From NCBI GenBank assembly GCA_947487895.1, contig CANKYF010000018.1, positions 1 through 64,000 on the forward strand: a stretch of DNA of 64,000 bases. The letters run 5' to 3'. Below, one piece after another: positions 35,663 to 43,153 of this stretch; position 1 is the stretch's first letter, and each line of letters opens with the position of its first letter. Source of the stretch: an uncultured Flavobacteriaceae bacterium (lineage in GTDB: Bacteria > Bacteroidota > Bacteroidia > Flavobacteriales > Flavobacteriaceae). The position numbers and the translations under genes were made by a program. The notes under the pieces were generated by a model. It was not told the origin of the DNA, searched no databases, and was given only the letters and a program-made list of their open reading frames with translations.

Positions 35663-38600
35663 TTAAAAGTTATACTTAACTCCTAATTGAGCACGCCATC
35701 TAGAATTAAACAAATCTGTTACATAAGGCTCTGTCCCTTCAGGGATATTGAATTGAAATTGAGGCTCGTTGTTTTCAATTCCTCTAAAATTTAAAAGGCT
35801 AAAACTAGAATTCACCACATTAGGCACAAAAACTAAGCGCCCCCAATCTTTATTAATAAAGTTAAATACATTAAGCATATCAAAAGAAAACAAAACTGCA
35901 TCTCCATTTTTAAGTTTAAGTCCATATTCTAAATGCATATCTAACTCATGATTCCAAGGAGTTCGCGCTCCATTACGTTCAGCTAATTGTCCTCTTCTAT
36001 CTCTTAGATAAGGGTCTTTTTCTATAAAAGCATTTAGACGTTGCCATTGTTCTGCGGCACTAAATGTTACATTTCCGTTAATATCTACAATGTCGATAAG
36101 ATTAATTTCAGAGGCATCTCTGGGGACATAAAGAATATCATTTCTAGAAGATCCGTCTCGGTTTAAATCGCCTTGATATACATATGAAAAAGGGCTCCCC
36201 GCTCTACCATTATACAAGAAAGAAATAAATGCTTCTCCTTTTTTTCCAATGTTAAAATTATACGAATGACTACTTACAAACTTATGTCTGAGATCAAAAT
36301 TTGAAAAAGATAAAGATGGATTGTTTCCAAATAAAGCTTGGTTCCATTCAAAATTAGCAGCAGGAGAGCTTCTTACTGTACTTGATATATCTTTGCTCTT
36401 AGCATAAGTATAGCCTAAATAACCACTATAATTTCCTGCTTGCTTGCTGAGCCCTAGGGTAAGATTATATCTAAATCCTTTATTCGTATTAGTTAACAAA
36501 AACACATTAGTAAAGTTTGAGTTAATTTTAATAGCATCTCCTGTTTCCAAAAAATAAGCGCGATTATCAGCCCCACTAAAACTCCCTAAATTATCTCTTC
36601 TATTTATAGATTGAAATAGTAACCCATTCACTACTTCTGTATAAGTTCCTTCAAAATCAATAGTCCATTTACTTGGTAATTTAGCTTTAAAAGCTATGTT
36701 GGTTTTCCAGTCTCGAGGCAAGCTAAAATTAGGATCCAATAAATTAATTTCTGTTAAATTAGATTGCACATTTCTAAGATCTTCTAAATTTTCGGTAAGC
36801 CGAACAGCTTCGTTAGGTCTAATATCAATATTAAAGTAATCTGTTCCCGAAATATACTCGGCATAAGCAAACCATAAATATGGGATTCTACCTGAGAAAA
36901 GTCCAGTACCCCCTCTAAGTGTAAATTTCCCAGCATCATCTATTTTATAATTAAACCCTAATCTTGGATTTAACTGTGGTTCTTTTGATATTCTATTATC
37001 AAAATGAGCAAACTCTGGAGTATTTCGAACTTCTTCACTAACTGGTAAACGTTTGGTAAGATATTGACCATCAAGCCTAACCCCAGCTGTTATTTCTAGT
37101 TTTTCGTTTATACGAACATTGTCTTGAAAAAAAGCGGCACCTTCAAAAACACCTATAGTTGCCGAAGGGCGGTTACTTACAAAATCAAAATCATTGTTAT
37201 TCACATTATAAACGCCTCTTATACGTGCTGGTCTATCATTTAAAAAGTCATTTAGAGAACGATACTCCCATCTCCCATTCCAGGCAGAAAGAAACCCATA
37301 ATCCACATTATGTAATTGCCCAAATACACCAGCAGTAAAATGATGATTACCAACATCAAAAGTGTATGTATCTGCTACCTGTAGTGTTGAAAAATCGGTA
37401 TTGTACACCGAAGCTTCTCTATATGTTCCTGCAAATATTCTACTAGCAGACGAAGTAGCAATCTGAATATGAGGAAATACACGCCCTTTAAAATCACGAT
37501 CTTCCTTTACTATATTATACCCAATAGACAGTTTATTAGTATGTCCTGTTTTAAAATTTGATTTTAATTCTACAGCAAGACTATTTGCAACACTATTATG
37601 TCTATATCCTTGATTTCCGAAATTAAAGAAGGTACTATTCCATTCTAAATTATCGGCAAAACTATTAACATAATTATTACGAAACGTAAGTTTATGTACT
37701 TCTGATAGATTGTAATCTAGTCTAGTAAATAATTTTGTACTAGCTGTTTGTAAATCTGCATTTTGAAAAGCCCCAGGATCATAATTATAATCATTTAACA
37801 ATCTTTCTCTAACCGCTGTAACATCTTCTATAGAAATATTTGATGTACTACTTCCAGGTGCATTTAGCACAGGAAAATTAGACAAAGCTTGCTCAAAGTT
37901 TACGTAATAAAACAACTTATCTTTTATAATAGCCCCACCAATACCTGCTCCAAATTGAACATCATAAAAAGATGACACTTCTTGTTCTGCACCACCAGCA
38001 AACTCACCAATAAGGTTTTGGTTGTTTCCATAGCCATACAATTCTCTTTTTGTTGTATTTGTTCCATTTTTTGTAACTAAATTAATGCTGGCTCCATTAA
38101 AATTACCAATACTCACATCAAAAGGAGATAGTTTTACACTTACTTGTTTAACCGCCCCTAAACCAATGGGTTGACTTCGTGAAAGGCTCCCAGGTGTTCC
38201 ATTAGCAGAAGAACCTGAAGCTCCACTAGCAGGTTCTTGAAATCCGATAATATCGTTATTAGCAACACCATCTATATTTAAATTATTAAATCTATTGCTA
38301 GCACCTCCAAAAGAGTTTAAATTATTTTCGGGTAAGTTTTTCGTAAGATCTTGAATGCTTCTATTTATTGTGGGGGTTCTTTTTATCACTTTACTATTGA
38401 GCAAAGTCTCATTTCCACTCTTTTTAGGATTAGATGCTCCTATTATTACTACTTCTTCTAGAGACGTATTCTGTTCAATTAATATAAAATCTTTTATTGT
38501 AGCACTTCCAAGATTTATAATTATGTTTTTCTCTTGAATGGTTTTATAACCTAAAAAAGACACTTTTACATCGTAGTTATTTCCTGGTGGAATATTATTA

Positions 38601-38797
38601 AACCTATAAAAACCATTTTCTTGCGAAATTGCGCCATAAGCAAAACTTGTTTCTATATCTATTAAAACAATATTAGCAAATGGTATTGGTTTGTTATTAA
38701 TATCTTTTAAGCTGCCCTGTAGGCTTCCTGTTGTTTCTTGAGCGCTAAGAATTATACTAAATGTTAGTAAAAAAAGAGTATTTAGAATATATTTCAT
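35663..38797 (-). CDS. Oar-like TonB-dependent outer-membrane receptor
   Basis: A 1044-residue outer-membrane protein: signal peptide (about 1-19), carboxypeptidase-like regulatory domain (about 25-112, GSLKDINNKPIPFANIVL to GYKTIQEKN), TonB plug (about 120-240) and a long beta-barrel. It lacks the SusC plug signature and a SusD partner and resembles Oar-type receptors of Bacteroidetes and Myxococcus, which function in protein or peptide uptake and adhesion. It is upstream of the sigma gene on the same strand but separated by a 309-base gap, so it is probably independent of the polysaccharide locus. Confidence 0.85.
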   Translation of the reverse strand: MKYILNTLFLLTFSIILSAQETTGSLQGSLKDINNKPIPFANIVLIDIETSFAYGAISQENGFYRFNNIPPGNNYDVKVSFLGYKTIQEKNIIINLGSATIKDFILIEQNTSLEEVVIIGASNPKKSGNETLLNSKVIKRTPTINRSIQDLTKNLPENNLNSFGGASNRFNNLNIDGVANNDIIGFQEPASGASGSSANGTPGSLSRSQPIGLGAVKQVSVKLSPFDVSIGNFNGASINLVTKNGTNTTKRELYGYGNNQNLIGEFAGGAEQEVSSFYDVQFGAGIGGAIIKDKLFYYVNFEQALSNFPVLNAPGSSTSNISIEDVTAVRERLLNDYNYDPGAFQNADLQTASTKLFTRLDYNLSEVHKLTFRNNYVNSFADNLEWNSTFFNFGNQGYRHNSVANSLAVELKSNFKTGHTNKLSIGYNIVKEDRDFKGRVFPHIQIATSSASRIFAGTYREASVYNTDFSTLQVADTYTFDVGNHHFTAGVFGQLHNVDYGFLSAWNGRWEYRSLNDFLNDRPARIRGVYNVNNNDFDFVSNRPSATIGVFEGAAFFQDNVRINEKLEITAGVRLDGQYLTKRLPVSEEVRNTPEFAHFDNRISKEPQLNPRLGFNYKIDDAGKFTLRGGTGLFSGRIPYLWFAYAEYISGTDYFNIDIRPNEAVRLTENLEDLRNVQSNLTEINLLDPNFSLPRDWKTNIAFKAKLPSKWTIDFEGTYTEVVNGLLFQSINRRDNLGSFSGADNRAYFLETGDAIKINSNFTNVFLLTNTNKGFRYNLTLGLSKQAGNYSGYLGYTYAKSKDISSTVRSSPAANFEWNQALFGNNPSLSFSNFDLRHKFVSSHSYNFNIGKKGEAFISFLYNGRAGSPFSYVYQGDLNRDGSSRNDILYVPRDASEINLIDIVDINGNVTFSAAEQWQRLNAFIEKDPYLRDRRGQLAERNGARTPWNHELDMHLEYGLKLKNGDAVLFSFDMLNVFNFINKDWGRLVFVPNVVNSSFSLLNFRGIENNEPQFQFNIPEGTEPYVTDLFNSRWRAQLGVKYNF

Positions 38798-38900
38798 TAT
38801 ATATAATGAATTGATGCTTTTAAATACAAGGAATGCTTATACTTAAAGTAAATTTTTAAATTTTAAATGGATAAAACTGAGTATTTATACAGACAAAGTA

Positions 38901-39590
38901 TTACTCTGTTCTTATTTGGATAGTAGATGGAATATTTGGTGATCCTTTGTTTAAAATAATATCCCTTAGAAATTGTAGTCTATTTAAATTATTATTAAAA
39001 AAGATTTTGACATTTATCTTTTGAATAGACTGGATAACACCTCTAAGCACTTTATTGAAGATTGTCTTAAGGGAAAATAGCTGTATATCTGAATAATAAT
39101 CAACATCCCTAAGCCTCTGAAGAGTTACACTATTGGAAAGGCTACTTGATATTTCATTAAACAACGTGTCCTTATTCCAATTGAAGTTTAGAAATGTATT
39201 ATAGTTAAAATTATCTTTTGAAATTCCCAACAAATAAAAGCCTCCATCATTGGTTGGACCAATAACTGTATTATCATTCAATAAGGCTTTTTTGGCTTGT
39301 ACAATATGCTTACGTTCTAGTTGAGGACAATCATTACCAATCACAATAATATTATCATATCCTTCTCTATAAATATTTTGTAAAGCATTTGAGAATCTAG
39401 CACCAAAGTCTTTTCCTAATTGTTTAGTTTCATCATAAAAGATGATAGGCAAACCACTCTCCTTTGCTATATTGGTAGTATGAATTTGTAATATTGATGC
39501 CAAAGATTTTTGAGCTAAAAAAGGCTTATATTTCAGCTCTTCTTCAACAGAACGAGCAAAAACTAATAGCGCTATTTTTTTATTTGGCAT
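38901..39590 (-). CDS. DUF2064 glycosyltransferase-like protein
   Basis: A 229-residue cytoplasmic protein resembling the DUF2064 (TIGR04282) family, which has a GT-A-type nucleotide-binding fold. Supporting blocks are IALLVFARSVEEELKYKPF, QLGKDFGARFSNAL, IVIGNDCPQL with the probable metal-binding acidic residue, and GPTNDGGFYLLGIS. The last 60 residues are less conserved and basic. It stands alone, with a 103-base gap to the Oar-like gene. The molecular role is not established; nucleotide-sugar or phosphosugar transfer has been suggested for the family. Confidence 0.75.
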   Translation of the reverse strand: MPNKKIALLVFARSVEEELKYKPFLAQKSLASILQIHTTNIAKESGLPIIFYDETKQLGKDFGARFSNALQNIYREGYDNIIVIGNDCPQLERKHIVQAKKALLNDNTVIGPTNDGGFYLLGISKDNFNYNTFLNFNWNKDTLFNEISSSLSNSVTLQRLRDVDYYSDIQLFSLKTIFNKVLRGVIQSIQKINVKIFFNNNLNRLQFLRDIILNKGSPNIPSTIQIRTE

Positions 39591-39717
39591 TGTATGTTTA
39601 CGGAGTTTAATTTAATAGAAAAATAAGTCGTTCTACTTATTTATAAATTACAGAATAGATGCAATTAATGCAAAAGAAAGTAGGTTGTAATTGTATTAAA
39701 ATAAAACACTACTCGTT

Positions 39718-39925
39718 AATTCAAGAAAAAAATGAATCAAGTATTATTATAATTAACTGATTTATTAGGGATTGAATATCCCTCAAAGCTCCGCTTTGAA
39801 AATAAAAAAACTCTGTTTACAAATTCAAGAAAAGATGAATCAAGTATTATTTATAATTGCTCGGCTTATTAGGGATTGAATATCCCTCAAAGCTCCGCTT
39901 TGAAAATAAAAAAACTAAGCTTACA
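39718..39925. repeat. Tandem repeat, two 104-base units plus a partial third
   Basis: Units start with AATTCAAG at 39718, 39822 and 39926 (exact 104-base spacing); the third breaks off after a few bases. Each full unit contains two hairpins: AGGGAT-TGAAT-ATCCCT followed by TCAAAGC-TCC-GCTTTGA (39767-39799 and 39871-39903). The units differ by scattered changes, mainly in the middle. There is no open frame. Together with the bare stretch 39591-39717 this fills the gap between DUF2064 and the tRNA. It may be a locally amplified structured element. Confidence 0.85.
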
Positions 39926-39961
39926 AATTCAAGCGAGCTTGATTTGATACTTAGTTTTTTT
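39908..39961 (-). terminator. Long hairpin after tRNA-Arg
   Basis: AAAAAAACTAAG (39908-39919) pairs with CTTAGTTTTTTT (39950-39961), with an inner CAAGC-GA-GCTTG stem (39930-39941). The A and T runs on both sides allow it to work in both directions. It begins ten bases beyond the tRNA 3' end and is the likely tRNA terminator. Confidence 0.7.
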
Positions 39962-39970
39962 ATTTATTCG

Positions 39971-40044
39971 TGACCCCGGAGGGATTCAAACCCCCAACCC
40001 TCAGAGCCGAAATCTGATGCGCTATTCAGTTGCGCCACGAGGCC
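39971..40044 (-). tRNA. tRNA-Arg, anticodon TCG
   Basis: On the minus strand, a full cloverleaf: acceptor GGCCTCG with CGGGGTC (two G-U pairs), D stem GCGC/GCGC, anticodon stem TCAGA/TCTGA with loop TTTCGGC (anticodon TCG, reading CGA and related Arg codons), T arm GGGGG-TTTGAAT-CCCTC, discriminator A at 39971. CCA is not encoded. The 5' end lies one base after the stop codon of the GIY-YIG gene, so no room for a separate promoter is visible and it is probably transcribed through that gene. Confidence 0.95.
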
Positions 40045-40045
40045 A

Positions 40046-40282
40046 TTATATTAGTGTTTTAGTAAATTCTCTACCTATACCACTTTTTAAATACTTTTCT
40101 CTTATTCTAGCTTCATTTCTTGTTTCAAATAATTCTTTATGAATAACTCTCCAAGGAACATAAGCTTTAGTTGACCTATTTTGTCTCGAATTATGCTCAT
40201 ACAACCTTCTTTCAAGGTTATTGGTCATCCCTACATAAAACCTTGTAAAATCATCACTATAAAGAACATATACTATATACAT
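40046..40282 (-). CDS. Small GIY-YIG nuclease-domain protein
   Basis: A 78-residue single-domain protein of the GIY-YIG superfamily. Visible are the N-terminal YIVYVLYS strand, Y16-V17-G18, Arg25/Arg26 in ERRLYEHN, and the Glu57/Glu62 region in NEARIREKYLKSGIGREF with the expected catalytic Glu, so the nuclease appears intact. It lies exactly between a degenerate 5' half of tRNA-Arg (40293-40350) and the complete tRNA-Arg (39971-40044): its start is 10 bases from the first and its stop one base from the second. Homing-type behaviour directed at tRNA genes is plausible; a housekeeping DNA-repair role is the alternative. Confidence 0.88.
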   Translation of the reverse strand: MYIVYVLYSDDFTRFYVGMTNNLERRLYEHNSRQNRSTKAYVPWRVIHKELFETRNEARIREKYLKSGIGREFTKTLI

Positions 40283-40292
40283 CTTATTCTTA

Positions 40293-40350
40293 CCGAAACC
40301 TGCCTGCCGGCAGGCAGGTCTGATATTCTATTCAGTTGCGCCACGAGGCC
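40293..40350 (-). pseudogene. Degenerate 5' half of tRNA-Arg(TCG)
   Basis: Read leftward from 40350, 23 bases are identical to the start of the intact tRNA-Arg (40044-40022). Three changed bases destroy one side of the D stem, the next six match again, a 20-base palindrome follows, and then TTTCGG of the anticodon loop is present. In total 35 of 38 tRNA bases are shared (intact copy 40007-40044). Nothing of the 3' half remains. It cannot form a tRNA and appears to be the remnant or donor of a tRNA duplication that involves the GIY-YIG gene. Confidence 0.88.
40299..40318. repeat. 20-bp GC-rich perfect palindrome within the tRNA remnant
   Basis: CCTGCCTGCCGGCAGGCAGG is a perfect 20-base palindrome, strikingly GC-rich against the AT-rich surroundings. 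It splits the tRNA-Arg remnant between the anticodon stem (TCAGA) and the anticodon loop (TTTCGG). Its compactness suggests a REP-like mobile palindrome; copy number in the genome is unknown from this window, where it occurs once. Confidence 0.8.
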
Positions 40351-40385
40351 CTAAATCCCAGACTAAAGGAATTCATTTTATAAAT

Positions 40386-40835
40386 CTATGCTAATTTGGC
40401 TTTTACAATATTAGAAATGGTTTTACCATCTGCTTGTCCAGCAAGTTGTTTACTTACAAGCCCCATTACTTTACCCATATCTTTCATTCCTTCTGCACCT
40501 ACTTGATCTATGGTAGCAACTACTACTTTTTCAATTTCTTCTTCAGATAAAGCTTCTGGTAAAAACTGGCTAATAACTTCTGCTTCTGCTAATTCTGGAG
40601 CAGCTAAATCTTCTCTACTCTGCTCTATAAATAATGCTGCACTATCTTTGCGTTGCTTCACTTGTTTTTGCAATAGTTTAAGCTCTTGTTCCTCTGTCAA
40701 CTCATCTCCCGCTCCACTTTCTGTCTTAGCTAATAATATTGCCGATTTTACAGCTCTTAAAGCTGTTAAAGCAGTTTGATCTTTAGCTTTCATTGCTTCT
40801 TTTAAAGCTGTCATTACTTCTTGCTGTAAACTCAT
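40386..40835 (-). CDS. GatB/YqeY domain protein
   Basis: A 149-residue cytoplasmic protein of the YqeY family, related to the tail domain of the GatB amidotransferase subunit. Typical blocks are LKEAMKAKDQTALTALRAVKSAI near the start, QFLPEALSEEEIE, and MGKVMGLVSKQLAGQADGKTIS near the end. Family proteins are thought to contact tRNA-like partners, but the function is not established. It follows the ftsZ gene on the same strand with about 255 bases between, an arrangement common in flavobacteria. The gap holds a terminator, two repeats and a palindrome. Confidence 0.9.
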   Translation of the reverse strand: MSLQQEVMTALKEAMKAKDQTALTALRAVKSAILLAKTESGAGDELTEEQELKLLQKQVKQRKDSAALFIEQSREDLAAPELAEAEVISQFLPEALSEEEIEKVVVATIDQVGAEGMKDMGKVMGLVSKQLAGQADGKTISNIVKAKLA

Positions 40836-40850
40836 AGTTTTAAATTTTAG

Positions 40851-40868
40851 TCCCGATAGTTATCGGGA
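40851..40868. repeat. Palindromic repeat TCCCGATA-GT-TATCGGGA
   Basis: A perfect 8-bp inverted repeat with a 2-base centre, 15 bases upstream of the YqeY-like start codon. It resembles short palindromes scattered in flavobacterial intergenic DNA; only one copy lies in this window. Confidence 0.6.
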
Positions 40869-40909
40869 TGCGAAGATAAGAAATAGATACATAAAACAGC
40901 TTGTTTGAG

Positions 40910-40977
40910 ATTCCTGTTTTCACTTCGACTCCGCACTTCGGCAAGCTCAGTGTGACACTCAGTGGCCACACAGGAAT
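40910..40977. repeat. Dispersed repeat with core CACTTCGACTCCGC, copy 1
   Basis: ATTCCTGT (40910-40917) and ACAGGAAT (40970-40977) form an outer stem around a GC-richer interior with CACTTCGACTCCGC (40921-40934) and AAGCTCAGTGTGAC. Related copies lie at 52011-52058 and 55914-55929, all in gaps of the division cluster region. A further small stem CCTCGAG/CTCGAGG follows at 40995-41016. Confidence 0.75.
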
Positions 40978-41032
40978 GACTGTTTCAAAGGTACCCTCGA
41001 GTTTATAGGCTCGAGGAATTATTTTCAAAATT

Positions 41033-41067
41033 AAAAACCCGAAAAGCTAATTGAAACTTTTCGGGTT
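41033..41067 (-). terminator. Terminator of the ftsZ gene and division cluster
   Basis: AACCCGAAAAG (41036-41046) and CTTTTCGGGTT (41057-41067) form a perfect 11-bp stem with a 10-base loop, 23 bases after the ftsZ stop. On the minus strand it is followed by a T run (TTTTTAATTTT). It closes the long leftward division and cell-wall operon. Confidence 0.92.
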
Positions 41068-41090
41068 AAAAAATTAAATATTCATTAGTG

Positions 41091-43100
41091 TTAATCTACA
41101 TTGTCATGTAAAAATGAATTATTACTTCTTAATTGAATATCATCGTTATCATCTAAACCAACGCTTGTTCTAGATATATCGTTTTCAGATGGTTTTTTAT
41201 CACTTAAATCTACACCTTGACGTTTATAAGCTGGCACTTTTTCTATATCATCAATTTTAGCATTATTAAATTTATAGTTAAAGTCCTTCATTTTACGTCT
41301 ACGTTCTTCTGCCCTCTCTTTCAATAATTCAGAAATTGGTGTATTCATTGGATCTATTTCCTCTGTTGCTTCTTCATCAGCAACATTTTCGCGAATCACT
41401 TTTCTTTCAAAAACCACATCATTATCTACCTCCTCTAAAACTTCTGAAGACTTCGTCTGATTCATAGAAGATTCCACCTCAGCGTAATCATCTAATACAT
41501 GACGAATATCTCCTTCTTCGTTTGTCTCAGTAACCGTAATTAACTCTGTATAGTCATTTACTTTAATATCCTTAATTTCGGAATCATCCAAACTATAAGA
41601 AACTATTTCTTCTTCCTTTTCTTCGTTTACTTCTTCAGTTCTATTGGTTATAGGTAAATCGAAAGTTAACGTAATTTGTTGCTCTTCTTCAACCGTTTCA
41701 GATATAACATCTATATTTCTAATATCATCTACTTCGTTACCCATTTTGGTTACAGGTTTAATGATAAAATCTTCATCTTCTACGACATCTGGATCTGGAT
41801 CTGAATTCACCTCTTCGTAAACTACGCCCATGTTTTTTATAATTTCAGAAGTAGGAATCAAATCCAATCCTTTTTCCTCTGGTTTGGGCTGTACTTTATT
41901 TGCAAATTCCTTTTTTCTAGCCACTGGCTTTTCTTCCTCTTCCGTTTCTAAATCTAACGTATGACGAACAACAACTGGCGGTTCTTCTTTCTTCTCTAAT
42001 TCTATTACTGGCGCAATAATTACAGGTTCTTTTTCTTCTGAAGTTAAATCTTGTTCTTCTGAAGTTAAAGAATGAACTACTTTTTTAGTTTCCGTATTTG
42101 TTATTTCATCTTGCTGTTCTATATTAAAACCAGTTGCTATAATAGTTACTGCAATTGATTCTTCTAAAGATTCATCTTCTCCAACACCCATGATGATATT
42201 GGCCCCATAACCAGCTTCATCCTGAATATGATCATTAATTTCTCCAATCTCATCAATTGTAATTTCATCACTTCCAGAAACTATAAGCAGCAATACATTT
42301 TTAGCTCCGGTTATTTTATTATCGTTTAACAAAGGTGAATCTAACGCTTTTCTAATAGCATCTTGTGCTCTGTTTTGACCAGATGCAATTGCAGACCCCA
42401 TAATAGCCGTACCACTATTACTTAATACTGTTTTAGCATCACGTAAATCTATATTTTGTGTATAGTGATGTGTAATTACTTCTGCTATACCACGAGCGGC
42501 CGTAGATAACACTTCATCTGCTTTAGAAAACCCTGCTTTAAACCCAAGGTTTCCATAAACTTCTCTAAGTTTATTATTATTGATAACGATTAAAGAGTCG
42601 ACAACATTTCTTATTTTTTCTATCCCCTTTTGAGATTGCTCTAAACGCATCCTACCTTCAAACTGAAAAGGCATTGTTACAATACCTACTGTTAAAATGT
42701 CTAGATCTTTAGCCATTTTAGCAATAATAGGTGCTGCTCCAGTACCAGTACCACCTCCCATTCCGGCTGTAATAAATACCATTTTAGTGTTTGAGTCTAG
42801 CATTCTAGAGATTTCCTCAAAACTTTCAACAGCAGATTGCTCTCCTATATCAGGGTTAGCTCCCGCTCCTAATCCTTCTGTTAAGTTAATACCTAACTGA
42901 ATTTTATTAGGCACACCACTATTTTGTAGTGCTTGCGCATCGGTATTACAGATATAAAAGTCTACACCTTTTATACCTTGTTGGAACATATGGTTTATGG
43001 CATTACTACCACCACCACCAACACCGATAACTTTAATAACATTTGATTGATTTTTGGGTAAATCAAATGCAATACTTTCGAATTCTTTGTTGCCGCTCAT
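41091..43100 (-). CDS. ftsZ: Cell-division GTPase FtsZ with long acidic C-terminal linker
   Basis: A 669-residue FtsZ, nearly twice the length of E. coli FtsZ. The tubulin-like GTPase is residues 1-330, with GGGGSNAINHM (28-38) and the GTP loop GGGTGTG (115-121). Residues about 335-600 are a low-complexity linker rich in Glu and Val, and the conserved C-terminal peptide VPAYKRQGVDL is near 622-632, followed by about 38 extra residues. It polymerises into the Z ring that organises septal wall synthesis. The ftsA gene is 53 bases upstream. The long linker is a known trait of Bacteroidetes FtsZ. Confidence 0.98.
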   Translation of the reverse strand: MSGNKEFESIAFDLPKNQSNVIKVIGVGGGGSNAINHMFQQGIKGVDFYICNTDAQALQNSGVPNKIQLGINLTEGLGAGANPDIGEQSAVESFEEISRMLDSNTKMVFITAGMGGGTGTGAAPIIAKMAKDLDILTVGIVTMPFQFEGRMRLEQSQKGIEKIRNVVDSLIVINNNKLREVYGNLGFKAGFSKADEVLSTAARGIAEVITHHYTQNIDLRDAKTVLSNSGTAIMGSAIASGQNRAQDAIRKALDSPLLNDNKITGAKNVLLLIVSGSDEITIDEIGEINDHIQDEAGYGANIIMGVGEDESLEESIAVTIIATGFNIEQQDEITNTETKKVVHSLTSEEQDLTSEEKEPVIIAPVIELEKKEEPPVVVRHTLDLETEEEEKPVARKKEFANKVQPKPEEKGLDLIPTSEIIKNMGVVYEEVNSDPDPDVVEDEDFIIKPVTKMGNEVDDIRNIDVISETVEEEQQITLTFDLPITNRTEEVNEEKEEEIVSYSLDDSEIKDIKVNDYTELITVTETNEEGDIRHVLDDYAEVESSMNQTKSSEVLEEVDNDVVFERKVIRENVADEEATEEIDPMNTPISELLKERAEERRRKMKDFNYKFNNAKIDDIEKVPAYKRQGVDLSDKKPSENDISRTSVGLDDNDDIQLRSNNSFLHDNVD

Positions 43101-43153
43101 AAATTCTTTTTTTCTGGGGTTTTGTACTTACTTTTTTTGTTCAATGGTTTATT

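Noticed and set aside
39718-39934. CRISPR array
   Set aside because: Units are 104 bases with near-identical content throughout; there are no short repeats with unique spacers and no cas genes.
40293-40350. A second tRNA-Arg gene
   Set aside because: Only the 5' half is present, the D stem is broken by three changes, and a 20-base palindrome interrupts it.
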